A stretch of DNA of 64,000 nt from Tetraselmis striata (GCA_006384855.1 VCJN01000689.1:62001-126000); one strand, 5' to 3'; positions 1 through 11,655 are shown, counted from the stretch's first letter. Notes: generated by a model from the sequence alone, not told the origin. Numbers and translations: made by a program.

Positions 1-3000
1 AGGCCACAAGGTACTTGTTCTCCCAATCGCCGAGAAGACCCTCCTCGCGGTACGCGTCGGGGTTGTCGGCGGTGTTGTCCATGACGACCAAATTGCCGGG
101 ACGGGCGTCAAACTCGCGTCGGGTAGTGTCCTCATTCTCCAACGGGATCGCGACGGCCTGACCCCCCTCCTCGGCCTCGTTCGAGTGCTCAACCGCTGTT
201 GTAGCCGCTTGCGCCCCCCGCCGGCGCTTCCGGCGTTGAGTGGAGGTGTTGATGGTGATGGGGTTGTACGTCAAGACCCGAAGCTCCTCCTGAAGGTCGG
301 CGTACCTGCGTGCCATGCCTTGGCATGTTTGGTCAAGCCTAGGTTGGGAACGCATACGTGCAGACATTGGATCATCGGCATCAAGATCCCTGCCAGGTAG
401 CAAGGCGCCTAGCCAAGTGTCCAGCTCCGTGGTAGACTCGGGCCAAAACGCAAGGAAGGGAGTTCGATCCCTCGTCTCCAGTTCCCGGAGCGAAGCGAAT
501 TCCTCCTCCCATTCTCGCCTCTCATCCGCGGAGAAGTGCAACCTATCCGCCGCCTTCCAAATCTCCTTCTCCATGTCAGCAAAAGCCTTGCCCGGGTCAG
601 CCTTGGAGTGGTAGAGAGGGCGAGAAGCAAGGTACGCAGGGGTGCCGTCGGGGACTCCGCGAAGGATGAACTCTGGCCCATGCTCTGCGGTATCGGACCA
701 ACGACTGCAATACAGGGCGCTGCGTACACCACCGACCATAGCCTCCGATTGCTTGATGACGAACTGGTTAGAAGTCACCGTGTTCAGCACCTGGCCTTGT
801 CGTGGAAGACAATTGCCAAGCCAAGTCTTGATGTCGAGGACTCCCTCGAGCTCCATGAAGTTGCATGTCGGTGTGAAGGCCTGACGAAGCTCGTGCAAAA
901 GCTGAGCCTTGGTGAATGCGGCGTGGTCGTCAAGCCACACGGAGAATTTCGAGAAGACTTGGTCCACGCGCTCGTGGGTGTGCCTGGAAGGTGAACAATA
1001 TAGTAAAAAGTCAGTAAGGCCCCAACTTGGCGACTGGTGGACCCATTAACATAAATAATGTAAGTCAGTGGATGGTGCGGTTTTTTTGGGGGGAAGGGGG
1101 GGGGGGGGGCGGGGGGGGCTTACCCTACTGGGAGGAAAGAGAGACGGACTTCCTTGCAAAAACCCATGTGCACGAGCCATTGGCAAAAGCACAAGACGTA
1201 CTTGTTCTTGTTCTCCCGGCAAGTGTTGTCGAGCTGGAACCACACAGTGTCCAATGCCTCGCCACGCCTCTCGATCTCCTTCTTGATAGTCTTGTACATG
1301 ACGGTAATGGTGTTGCTACTGTCGTGAGGGAAGCAGTCGAAAAAGTAGTACACGTCGTCCGGCTGGCTCCCGTTGTACTTGACGCATGTCAAGTGACATT
1401 GCAGGAGGTTCTTCTTCTCCACCTCCTTGTCCCATGGCACAAGATGAGGAAGACGGGTCTTGTCTTGATCCATGCCATCGATCTCGCAAACAAAGAGGTC
1501 CCTGTTTTTGCGGGAGTACTGCAAGGCCACTTCCAAGAAATGCCGCTCGTGCAGTACCCTCTCCAGATGTTGCTCTTGCACGCGCTGAGCGACAGCTCTA
1601 TCGACAGGGTCCTTGTTGTACCTAGAATAACGTTTGCGGCAACAATGCCATTGATAGGTTAGTTAGTACCACATTCAAAATCGCAGTAATTTCTCGCTAG
1701 AACGAACGGGCGTTTGCTCATGCCACACACTTAGTTAGTATCCATTAAGACTCATGGTGGGTTTGTGGCCGCACCGCAAAATCTTGGCGGAACTGGCACA
1801 CACACTGCATTTGGTGAAGCGCTTGGTCTTCGGTACCTTCACATGCGGAAAGAACTGCAACCACGCTCGGCGGAAGGAGGAAATAGATGCGGGCTTCCCT
1901 AAATCAATTTGGGAATCTTGTTAGTACCTTGCCAAAAGACCATGTACTACGAGTTGCAGGCCCATTGGCCGGGAGAGGCAGGGAGGGGATGATAGAACCG
2001 AGCACTCACTGTTCTGATCCTTGCAGTCGGCCACATACAACTTGTAGACCCGAGACTTCCTCATCCAACATGGTAGATGGCTTTGCGCTTGTCCGCCAGA
2101 GGGGTTGGGAATATGCTCAAGCCTGCCGCTAGCGTCGGACAAGTAGAGGTGAAGCCATGCTCTTGCATGGCTGCGTGGGGGAGAAACCTTGGGAACCTTG
2201 GCCCGCTTGAATGGAATCGGATCATCCAGGACATCGCGCTGAATCTCGGAGAGCCTACGCTCGGATACATGGTGGATGAACTTCCACGCCTCGCGGCAGG
2301 TCTGCGAAATAGGACACATGAAAGAAAACATTTTGAGATTATTGCGTAGGTCGTGTGGTGGTGTCCGACACAATCCCCTCGAGTCACCACGGGTCCCTCC
2401 GCAGGATAGACACGCCTAGCGTCCATCCATACGATGGACGCACCTTGCGTCCATCCACAGCATGGACGCACCTTGCGTCCATCCACAGCATGGACGCAAC
2501 TTGCGTCCATCCACAGCATGGACGCACCTTGCGTCCAACCACAGCATGGACGCACCTTGCGTCCATCCACAGCATGGACGCACCTTGCGTCCATCCACAG
2601 CATGGACGCACCTTGCGTCCATGCTGTGGATGGACGCATGCCGACTCTAGCGGGAAAACGAAAACCAAATCCATATGAGGAGTTCGATGCGATAGTAGCA
2701 CTTTACCTCAACTCGAATATACTAATTGATGTACTCAGTTATTTCTCCCAGCGCCATGCGTCCATCCACAGCATGGACGCACCTTGCGTCCATCCACAGC
2801 ATGGACGCAACTTGCGTCCATCCACAGCATGGACGCACCTTGCGTCCATCCACAGCATGGACGCACCTTGCGTCCATCCACAGCATGGACGCACCTTGCG
2901 TCCATCCACAGCATGGACGCACCTTGCGTCCATGCTGTGGATGGACGCATGCCGACTCTAGCGGGAAAACGAAAACCAAATCCATATGAGGAGTTCGATG

Positions 3001-4001
3001 CGATAGTAGCACTTTACCTCAACTCGAATATACTAATTGATGTACTCAGTTATTTCTCCCAGCGCCATGCGTCCATCCACAGCATGGACGCAAATATATT
3101 ACAGCTAAATAGAACAATGGCCTTGCTTCAAATCAAGCAATGAATTCAATGCAGCAATACATGTGCGAACAAAGGAAAACGGTATTATTACTTAAGCTCA
3201 ACATGTTAACAATCGTCGGTTTCTAGCATGAACACATGCGCGCGCCACAGGATGCACACAAATATATTCGAGCTAGACAATATTAGGAATGCTTGAAAGC
3301 AGCAAAGGAATTTAGTGCATCATTTGACATACCAAGACAAAACTTTATAATTACTCATGATCGGTATTTGGAGTTTTGGCTAGTCTATTAAAAGGGCACT
3401 TGCGTCGATACACAGTTGGAGCACACTCGACTGAAGTAATCGAAGGCTAAAGTAAGGGAAAGGCACTCACCCGGATGAAGGTTCCGTTGGGCCTCTTCCA
3501 CCACCATTGTTGCTTCGACTCCGAGTCGTCGCGGGTCTCAATGTAGGAATAACATTCAACGAAGGATGGCGAAGACTCCTCCGGTTGGAACGCGAGCTTG
3601 AGTCGGGAAGCAAGGATATCGCGTGACCGATTTTGTCCCTCCGCATGCACCTCCTTTCGGGTCTCGAGAACGTCAAATAGGAACTCATCGCGGCAACGGG
3701 CTTCTACCACACTAGGTGCCGATGGGTCAAAGGGCGAGCCCATGAGTCGAAAGAGGCACTTGCTGCCTTTGCAACACGGGTGAACGGCCTTGCGGCCGCG
3801 CGAGTCAACAACAAACGCGCACGAGAGGATGCCCTCTTGGGTATCGCGACGAAAGCTCAAACCGGTGGTCTTTCCTTCACCGATGGCGCGATCGCGTTTA
3901 ATAAAGCGATACTCGGCTTGGCCGAGCTTACCCGAGTTGCGAGGTTTATTTGGCACGACGCAAGTGCCGTGAAACGGCTTGGAAGATGAAGTGAGCGCCA
4001 T
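1..4001 (-). CDS. DUF7869-type protein, five exons, runs off the left edge
   Basis: Exons on the minus strand: 4001-3471, 2301-2010, 1898-1775, 1621-1124 and 983-<1. All junctions are GT-AG and phases agree, giving at least 809 residues. The start is the ATG at 4001. Visible family features, in order, are a Cys pair with VHPCCKGSKC in exon 1, TCREAWKFIHHVSERRL at the start of exon 2, SFRRAWLQFFPHVKVPKTKR followed by a CxxC in exon 3, EIDGMDQDKTRLPH and WFQLDNTCRENKNKYV in exon 4, and FLPVG then HTHERVDQ across the exon 4/5 junction. These match what I recall of the DUF7869 family, a multicopy family in algae, oomycetes and some animals. The spaced acidic motifs (DGMDQ, QLDN, HTHExVD) would fit an RNase H-like transposase, but that is inference. 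Intron 1 carries the 28-bp satellite. Intron 4 has poly-C just after its donor. Confidence 0.8.
2420..3092. repeat. 28-bp palindromic satellite inside intron 1, with a 311-bp higher-order copy
   Basis: The array is head-to-tail 28-bp units. Each unit contains a perfect inverted repeat with arms ATGGACGCA and TGCGTCCAT around a 3-nt CCT loop, then a CCACAGC linker. The block at about 2420-2640 ends in an inverted unit (TGCTGTGGATGGACGCA). It is followed by a unique segment of about 120 bp at 2638-2757, and then the whole block is repeated with a period of 311 bp (the junction word lies at 2638 and again at 2949). A third, truncated start lies at 3067-3092. Units differ at only a few bases, such as CCTT versus ACTT, so the array looks young. 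It has no stop codons in several frames, so open frames here are artefacts. Confidence 0.9.
3093..3470. other. Remainder of intron 1, no gene seen
   Basis: AT-rich sequence between the satellite and the 5' splice site of exon 1 (donor GTGAGT just below 3471). No coding or structural signal was seen beyond ordinary intron sequence. Confidence 0.5.
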
Positions 4002-4490
4002 CGGATAGGACGGGGGTTGGGGATGAGCGTTGGCGAGAGAGTGTGAAATGAGAAGAACTTTGATGGTGGACCGCCCCGCGATCGCCCTCAGTCAAACCTT
4101 ACGTAGTATTTCGGATTGCATGTTGACTCGTCGGTCAAAGGTTACCCTCCATACCTGTGGTTGCGAGCACCCGGTCAACGCGTTTCACATACCGATCATC
4201 GCAGTACATCGTACAGTATGGATTTATTTCACTAACCAGTACCACTGTAAAACTGCGGAAAGTGATGATATACAGTACATTCCGTAATACTTCGAACGGT
4301 ATTATTAGGTGAAATATTTATCGTCATATATGCGCGCTGCCAGTACTTTGTGCTGTACCCCTGTGGCGGCGGCGCCGCCGCCGCCGCCATCGGGACCCAA
4401 CTGCTGACCAAGGACTGCTGACGAGAGCTCAGAACGCACTTCTCCACAACCGCAACACCACCATCCACTTCCTCGCGAGCACGCCCAGAC
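4002..4490. other. Upstream region of the DUF7869 gene, no gene seen
   Basis: Presumed 5' flank of the minus-strand gene starting at 4001. It holds a short GCC/GGC trinucleotide run near 4368-4391. I see no convincing promoter box or ORF. Confidence 0.4.
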
Positions 4491-4942
4491 AGGTCCGCCG
4501 CTTTCACGATGCCGAGCCTTTGCCATTTCCTTCGCATGAAACTAACCTATGGTTGGATGCGGTATCGTTCGCGACCGAGCAGGTCAAGCGCGGGTTCTGG
4601 TCACCCCATCTGCCCCACGCCCCTACCGGTCAACCGCCAGGTAACGCCCATGGACCCACAACTTCGCACTTCGCCCCTTCCTGCCCACCTCTGTTACTGA
4701 TAGTCGAGCCCGCAAAGATAGGTCCGCCGCTTTCACGAAAACGAGCCTTGCCATTTCCTTTGCCTGAAACTAACCTGTGGTTGGCTGCGGTATGGTTCGC
4801 GACAGAGCAGGTCAAGCGCTGGATCCGATCACCCCATCTGCCCCACGCCCCTACCGGTCAACCGCCAGGTAACGCCCATGGACCCACATCTTCGCACTTC
4901 GCCCCTTCCTGCCCACCTCAGTTACTGAGTGTCGAGTCCTGC
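4491..4942. repeat. Imperfect tandem duplication, period 229 bp
   Basis: The segment 4491-4719 is repeated at 4720-4942, both starting AGGTCCGCCGCTTTCACGA and sharing long stretches such as CACCCCATCTGCCCCACGCC and GGTCAACCGCCAGGTAACGC. Differences are point changes and one small indel. No function is evident. Confidence 0.85.
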
Positions 4943-5247
4943 GCCGCTAGCCTGCTCCCTCAACCTCGGGTTCTCTGTGTACCCGCGTTTATCTGTAGTG
5001 ACTGATATGTGCCGATGGCGATGCTGCGCGCCTGCAGGCGGCGGCCACTCGGCCGCTCGGCCATATGAGTACGTGGATATCGAAGATCTGGAATTCGCCA
5101 AGGATAGCTTTCCCCGGGCAACAGCAGACAAAGCCTGGTGAGAGCGGGAGCACGGAACCACCTGAAACTGAGACGCGACAGGTGAGAGGGGCTTGTCCAT
5201 CGTGCCTGCCTAAATATAATTATCTTTAGCCCTTGTGTCGCTTTAGT
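4943..5247. other. Intergenic, nothing recognised
   Basis: GC-mixed sequence between two repeat blocks; no supported gene. Confidence 0.4.
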
Positions 5248-6250
5248 GTCCATGCTGTGGATGGGAGCAAGTGTCCATGCTGTGGATGGAAGCATGTGTC
5301 CATGCTGAGCATGGAAGCATGCGTCCATGCTGAGCATGGAGACATTTACCAATCCTGAGTATAAAAGCATTATTTCATGCATTAGATGGACATATGCGTC
5401 CATGCTGTGGATGGAAGCATGCGTCCATGCTGAGCATGGAGACATTTACCAATCCTGAGTATAAAAGCATTATTTCATGCATTAGATGGACATATGCGTC
5501 CATGCTGTGGATGGAAGCATGTGTCCATGCTGAGCATGGAAGCATGCGTCCATGCTGAGCATGGAGACATTTACCAATCCTGAGTATAAAAGCATTATTT
5601 CATGCATTAGATGGACATATGCGTCCATGCTGTGGATGGAAGCATGCGTCCATGCTGAGCATGGAGACATTTACCAATCCTGTGTATAAAAGCATTATTC
5701 CATGCATTAGATGGACATATGCGTCCATGCTGTGGATGGACACATGCTTCCATGCTGAGCATGGAAGCATGCGTCCATGCTCAGCATGGAAGCAAGCGTC
5801 CGAGTCGTGGATCGACATACTTCCAGTGGAAACCAATCTAAAATTATGGATTACATAAAGCTCGTTTGTTTGTGTGAATGAAAGAAAGTGTCACATTTAT
5901 CTGATATTCCAAGTCCTGAATTATGGGACTCTAAAACCGATTTAATGTTCAATTACTGTAGATCTTGTCATAAATCCTTTGTCTGCAAGCATTCTCTCAT
6001 GCATTAGCCGGACATATGCGTCGATGCTGTGGATGGACACATGCTTCCATGCTGAGCATGGAAGCAAGCGTCCGTGTGGTGGATCGATATACTTCCAAAA
6101 GAAGCCAACCTAAAGCTATGGATTACCTAAGCTCGTTTGTTTGTGTGAATGAAAGAAAGTGTCTGTTTTACCTGTTTTTGCCTGTACTGATTTATGGGAC
6201 AATTAAATCGATTAAAGGTTTAAATACTGTAGAAATAAGCGTAATTCTGG
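5248..6250. repeat. Second satellite array with 100/125/100-bp higher-order spacing
   Basis: Short units of about 25 bp alternate between a GTCCATGCTGTGGATGGA form and a form with the 17-bp palindrome TCCATGCTGAGCATGGA. The marker word GACATTTACCAATCCTG recurs at 5341, 5441, 5566 and 5666, giving spacings of 100, 125 and 100 bp, so one extra 25-bp unit sits in the middle interval. A larger duplication follows: CATGCATTAG at 5701 and 5998, then shared unique sequence (GGATCGACATACTTCC at about 5809 and its variant at about 6082). The core GTCCATGCTGTGGATGGA is shared with the array at 2420-3092, so both belong to one satellite family. Confidence 0.85.
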
Positions 6251-6445
6251 ATAAATGTACATGTCAGCGAATTATCTAGTCAGATCGCCCTTATATGCTG
6301 ATCGATTATGAAACTTTTCGGGAGCATATTCTGGTGGGGTGTTTCTGAGGCATGATATCCCATTATTTTTAGTGTGGACCATGTGGTCAGTCACAGCATG
6401 GAAGCAATAATGTAATTTTAGAAATTAAGAGTCCGACAAGCTTCA

Positions 6446-7450
6446 TTGTTACTATTTTGTCAATATGCTTATGTCGTGTACCATGCTCTGGACCAGCCCA
6501 TCGTGTCTCCAGATAGCACAGACCTGGAGGCGCTCCGAGCGGCTGCCTCGAGATCGAAAGGGGGAAAAGGGGAAAATCTCTCCGCCAAAATGTTGGTCGC
6601 GGAGGGCAAATCACGTTCACAGCCTACCCGAGGAGATCCGGGAGATAAAAACTTGTCGGCCGAAGAGAGAGCCGCAAAGCGTAAAGCGGGAAGAGATGAC
6701 ATCGATAACCTTCCCTATGAGTGGACCAAAAAGCGACGCAAGACCAAGCCAATGTAAGTTGAAATCGCTTATTGTTTTCTTATATTAACCATTCTCGCCG
6801 GGTTGTTGATTGGTGTGGCTGTCCGGTGACTTTGTGCTTGGCATTTTTCGCAGCTTGCTTCCATCGTCAGAATGCAAGACCTGGCTATTAGCCGCAAGGC
6901 CCGCATTCAAACCCCCGACTCCGTCATCTTGGTGGAGAAAGACGACACCCAGCACGAAGGCGCTGTGACGAGGATCAAAGAGTGGTTGGCTCTGAGCAAA
7001 GATGAAGCCGACGCGCTGGAGGATCGCAAACTCGGAACTTTTCCGAGGAAAGCTGGCGGTGGTGCTGAGGATGGCGAGGAGGAGGAGGAGGAGGCTGAAG
7101 AGCCTCTGGCGCAAGAACTCTCTTCGCTGGCACATGTGGGCAAGAGTATTGCTGCGGGGCAAGATGATGGCCACGCCACTGAGGAGAACGAGCAAGCCGA
7201 GGCCAGTGAGGATGTCGCCAATCCCGTTGGCGAGGATGATGATGATGATGAGGAGGAGGAGGAGAAGGAGGAGGAGGAGGAGGAGGAGGAGGAGGGGGAG
7301 GAGGAGGAGGAGGAGGGGGAGGGGGAGGAGGATGAATATGATGATGATGAGGAGGAAACCGAGGAGGAGGAGGAGGAGGAGGAGGAGGGTGGCCACTCCT
7401 CCTCCGAGGCGGCGGATTCGGAGTGTGATGATGATGCGCTGGGTGACTAA
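6446..7450 (+). CDS. Hypothetical protein with acidic Glu/Asp-rich tail
   Basis: Two exons can be joined in phase: an open stretch to 6753 ending at a strong GTAAGT donor, and 6871-7450 after a CAG acceptor. The first exon has no early ATG. Its real 5' end is probably an acceptor near 6511 or an unseen upstream exon, and the first in-frame ATG is at 6590. The first part is basic (KKRRKTK), then comes a moderate-complexity region with IKEWLALSKDEADALED, and the last 110 or so residues are mostly Glu and Asp from GAGGAG/GATGAT repeats. I do not recognise the family. A nuclear or chromatin role would fit the charge pattern, but this is only inference. Confidence 0.4.
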
Positions 7451-8064
7451 GCCGCTTCCTGCCGCAAGCGGCCTCATGTGTGCGCGTAGGCACTTGGGCG
7501 GCCGCGCCTACTTTCCAATTGAGAGCCGGCCATGAATACATGTGTAACAATGTGTCACCGCAATTGGTTTCGGAGCAATCATCTGCATATTATTCATGTC
7601 CTCACTTCATGCCTTTTGGCTGCATGACAAACATGATGGTTTCGGAGCTTGTCTATGTTATGGAACTTTACTCTTGCATTGCTTTTATTACCATCCATGT
7701 TTTGCTGCATGCTAGCTTTGATCATAGTTTACATGAAAATAGCAATGGCAATGTTATGGTTTCAAAGGATGATAGACCATTTCTATTACAGACTTAGTTA
7801 GCCATACTAACACCACAGCGCGGCCGCCCCACGTTAGTTACTTGGCAATACAGTACCAAGTTATTTCCGTTATCATCATCTGTACCAAGTTGTATCCATG
7901 ATCATCACGTTGACCCATCCATGCTAGCCCGGGGGCAAGACGTCGCTCGGCACTTAGATTATTTTGTGGCGTGTGTCTGGTCCCCTGAAAACAAGGGTTT
8001 TGAGGCCAACATTGCTTAACACCGCAACCATGAAACTTTTGGCTAACCTAACATTTATTTTGAA
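7451..8064. other. Intergenic, possibly including the 3' tail of the LINE
   Basis: No gene was found. The part next to 8064 may be the 3' UTR of the minus-strand LINE, but I saw no poly-A tail or target-site duplication to fix its end. Confidence 0.35.
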
Positions 8065-8625
8065 TCAATGTTGGCACTCCACCAACATATGTTCGATAGT
8101 CTCAGATTCACCTCCGCCACATGCAGGGCAGTGTTCAAGGAACCGCTCAGGCATGGCATGAATCCGGGCCAATCGGCGGGCAGTGGGAAATACTCGGGTG
8201 CGTAATTGTATCATAATGTGCAACCCGGCCACAACCCCCGCGGGGACACCCACACCGTACTGTGGCAACGGGTTTGACGCATAGGACGCCTGGACATATA
8301 TACCCCAGGTGTTATTGCGTGCTAACGATACCGACGATTCGTAACGCGCCCACACCGATGCCTTTACTAGTTTAGCGGCATCGCGCGCGGCTAGTGACCT
8401 CCACTCAAGTGGAAGGTGCGCCCCCTCAGCTAGCCCTACGTTTGCCCTAGCTAGTCGATCTAACCACCGCACAGTCCCCGACGTCCACGTGTTAGGGCGC
8501 GCCCGACTTGGCCGATATACTAAATGGGTTATACATGTATTCAAGTCGGGTGCTTTAAGGAACGCCCGAGCCCGTGCCGCAGCGGCCGTAGCCTCTATGG
8601 GCGCAATATCCAATTCCCGCATCAT
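8065..8625 (-). pseudogene. LINE C-terminal domain with CCHC zinc knuckle
   Basis: The fragment continues the reverse transcriptase in another frame, starting MRELDIAPIEA, a segment that usually follows the RT thumb in LINEs. It ends with a knuckle whose ligands read CPAC, then His in EHMLVEC and a final Cys. In an intact copy this would bind template RNA or target DNA. Confidence 0.75.
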
Positions 8626-10942
8626 CGGTGGCTACCCCAGGGGAGTTTTTACCTACCCCAATGAGGCAACGCAAGCACTGATTGAGTACAGTTTGTAATT
8701 TATCTGCGCCGCTAGTTATATTCATGCCCCATACTTCACACCCATAAGTTAAGACCGGCAGTACACAGGTTTTAAAAACCGACACACGCACATTAATAGG
8801 GATTATGTCCCGTCCACCGACTAATACCGAATCGAGCGCCTCAATAGCGCGTTTACCCTTCTTTACCCGGTCGTCTACTATGTGTTGCATACCTAAATCC
8901 GACTTAATGACCGTACCCAAGTACCTATATTCATTTACAACCGGTACCCGTTCCCCCCCAAGCTGCCATCGGGCAGCTTGTTCGCGTAACGCGGTCTCGT
9001 CGGAATATCGGCCTAATGCCATCACCCCACACTTAAGTACCCCAAACCCCATAAAATGATCCTCCGCCCACTGCGAGAAGTGGGCGAACATGGCATGCAG
9101 GTTATCGAACGAGCCTGTGATACCAACAGCGTCGTCCTCGTATAACTGACATGGCACCCTTAGTGGTTGCCTTGCCGCTAATGTGTCAGTGCACCCTGGT
9201 ACATCACATCCTAGATGTTCTACCCCATCGAATATATCGTTAATAAATATGTTAAATAGGATGGGGGAAGCGGGGCATCCCTGTCGGAGGCCACGCTCTG
9301 TGGGTATGGGGTCTGATAGTGTTCCCGGGGCCACCCCTGTCTTGACCCGTACCATACTATCCATGTATAAAGTTTTAATGAAGGTAAGCATATGACCCGA
9401 AACTCCTATGGCTTGTAGTTTTAGGAATAAAAGCTCATGAGGTACGGTGTCATATGCCTTCCTAAAGTCAATAAAACCCGGTAGACCTGCCGCTTGGCGA
9501 CGAGCCGCGATATCGAACAAGCTGGCGACTTGCATGGGGCCCTCCTCATTCCGCATAAAACCCGCTTGCCAACGGCGGATTATCCCTTTAGCTTGGCAGA
9601 CGTCTTGCAAGCGTTGGGAAATGATGGTCATAAGGAGTTTCATAGCGGCACCCATAATCGAAATACCCCTATAATTGTCCATAACGGTCGCGTCGCCTTT
9701 CTTGGGCACCGATACTATGGCCGAGCTACGCCACTGCTGGGGGATATAGTTCTTAGTCCATATCCCGTTAATTAATGCCAGCAATGCCTTGCCAAAATGG
9801 CTATTCGGGGCGTATATCGCCAATTTTAAAGCCTCTGCAGTGATCCCATCCTACCCCTGGGCCTTTTTATTTTTTAAACGCCTAAGAGCCTTGACTAGTT
9901 CCTCCCATGTTATATGCCCATTAATCCCGTTTTGTGCGGGGGCAATGGGTGGGGATGTACCGTGTCGGTGTTCCCACGCCGCACGGTATATCGCAACCCG
10001 TTGTGCTAGGGGGTGGGGGTCACGCAGCAGCTCCCGATAGTGCCGCGCCCAGCACGCATTGATTTCGCCCGGCTCGGTATGAAGTACCCCCGATACCGGA
10101 TCGCGTACTGGCTGGTCGTTCGCGCCCTCGAATGAACCCTGCCCCTTACGGAGAGAGCGCGCCCACTTCCAGAACTCCCGTCTCCCACCACCCTTCTTAA
10201 AATCCTGAACCGCTTTTAGCACGGCCCGCTCCCTCTGGCGGCGGCGGTTATTACGTACTAGTGTCCGGACCCTATGCCGTGCAACAGCATAATGTGCCGA
10301 CGCTAGAGCGGCATCCCGAGGGCCCCTAGTCCCCCGGCACGCCATAAAGGCCATGCGCCGACGATTAATCGCACCTAGGATAGACCGTTGGAGGGGCGCC
10401 CCTAGGCCACGACGCCCGGGCTTGGTACCAGCCCCTACCCCACGCGCCGCCGACCATATTGCATGGATAAAGTGGTCGGCGCCGGTGTCTAGGGATCCCT
10501 CCCCTCCCGAGGGCCCGCCGTCTACAGGTGGGTCATCTAGAGGGGTGAGCACCGCGAACGGATTAGCGGTGACAAAATCGTGGAACGGCTTGGGCCATTC
10601 AGAGGGAGAGTCACCGTGGGCCGGTTTGGGAATGGACCTTGAAGACAGGCGTTCATGCAGGGGAGGTGGACAGGCATCCTCACGGATGGCGCCCATGGGG
10701 AAAGAAGACAGGACAGGGAAGTGATCGGAGGTGTCCCAAGAGTAGTCCACCCATGCCGAGGGCGAGAGAGGGGGGGGAGGGCCTATGGTGGGAGGCCATG
10801 CGATGAAGTGGTCGAGAACGCGGCAGCTGCCCCTCCGGCAAGTACCCCGTTCGCGCGCCGATGCATCCCGCGGCCACATGGGCTTACCGCCGGGAAGGCA
10901 CCGCCAACGCCTGAGTAGAGCCGTCAACTCCCTTTCATCCAT
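8555..10942 (-). pseudogene. LINE nuclease C-terminus, linker and reverse transcriptase
   Basis: This frame begins within DWNMDE, continues through TSDHFPVLS of the nuclease, a basic linker, and KALRRLKNKKAQG. A TAG stop at 9851-9853 falls exactly where the RT motif usually reads KAPGPDGI; the frame then continues as DGITAE. The RT motifs RGISIM, FIDFRKAYDTV, GLRQGCPASPILFNIFIND and LYEDDAVGI follow. The active-site box is Y-E-D-D in place of the usual F/Y-A-D-D. A frameshift near 8620-8640 separates it from the zinc-knuckle frame. Confidence 0.85.
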
Positions 10943-11655
10943 GTTCCAATCCCCCCCACCACGATCATATCCCTCGGATAACTCGTCCGAAGCCGCGCCA
11001 ACTCTTCGCGCAGGCGGTCCCGATACGGTTCCCCCTGTGAGCCGGTGGGCAAATAGGCCGAGATAAATATAATGGCCGCGGAGTCACTGCAACCTCCCCC
11101 CACCCGGACACAGGTCCAACATGGGTGGGGCGCGCCGACTGCCCGCGCCCGGTACGGCGACCGGACTAACACACAACACCCACGTTCCGATGCAACGCGG
11201 TCCCCGAACGAATAGTAGTCAGAGTACCCATTAAAACGCACTCGCATATCGGTCGCCCTAACCGTGGTCTCCTGAATGAGCAGAACATCTACAGATCGCT
11301 CGATCAGCAACGCGCCAACATCCTCCACCTTAGAAGACAACCCATTCACATTAAGCGTCGCAACGCACAGGTGGGCGGGCATGGGAGGGAGGGGAAAGGG
11401 CAAGGGGTGGGAGGGAGGGGGAGGGCGGGCGGCGTGGCGATCCCAGTACGAGCGGTGTTCCCGCAAGTACCACCCCCACCGGCATGCAAAACGTTGTAAA
11501 CGCTCGCGGACATGCGCACCCTGCCCTTGGGTATAATACACATCAAAGCGCACTAGCCCATCCCGCTGCAACACACGATCGATCTTCGGAATGGCCGAGG
11601 GCCGGCCATTAAACGCCCGAATGCAGGTAGTGGCGACGGGTCCCCCCAACAACAC
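10924..11655 (-). pseudogene. LINE APE endonuclease, N-terminal part
   Basis: The translation shows CVATLNVNGL, LLIQETTV, and ISAYLPTGSQGEPY, which correspond to the early Asn, the catalytic Glu region and the SAYxP segment of APE-type endonucleases. It runs into a G run just before the expected GGDWN motif and leaves frame there; the motif DWNMDE continues in the next frame from about 10950. A basic, aromatic region with YYTQGQGAHVRERLQRF precedes the nuclease. The frame opens with GTG, so the true start is uncertain. Confidence 0.8.

Noticed and set aside
2420-3092. CRISPR-like array (regular 28-bp repeats)
   Set aside because: The units are contiguous with no unique spacers, the DNA is eukaryotic, and no cas genes are present. 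It is a satellite.
2384-3143. Many overlapping open frames on both strands (MDAPCVHPQHGR-type repeats)
   Set aside because: They arise because the 28-bp unit lacks stop codons; the protein repeats are in every frame and carry no coding signal.
6785-7550. Minus-strand Leu-, Pro- and His-rich frames
   Set aside because: They are antisense readings of the GAG/GAT repeats encoding the acidic tail.
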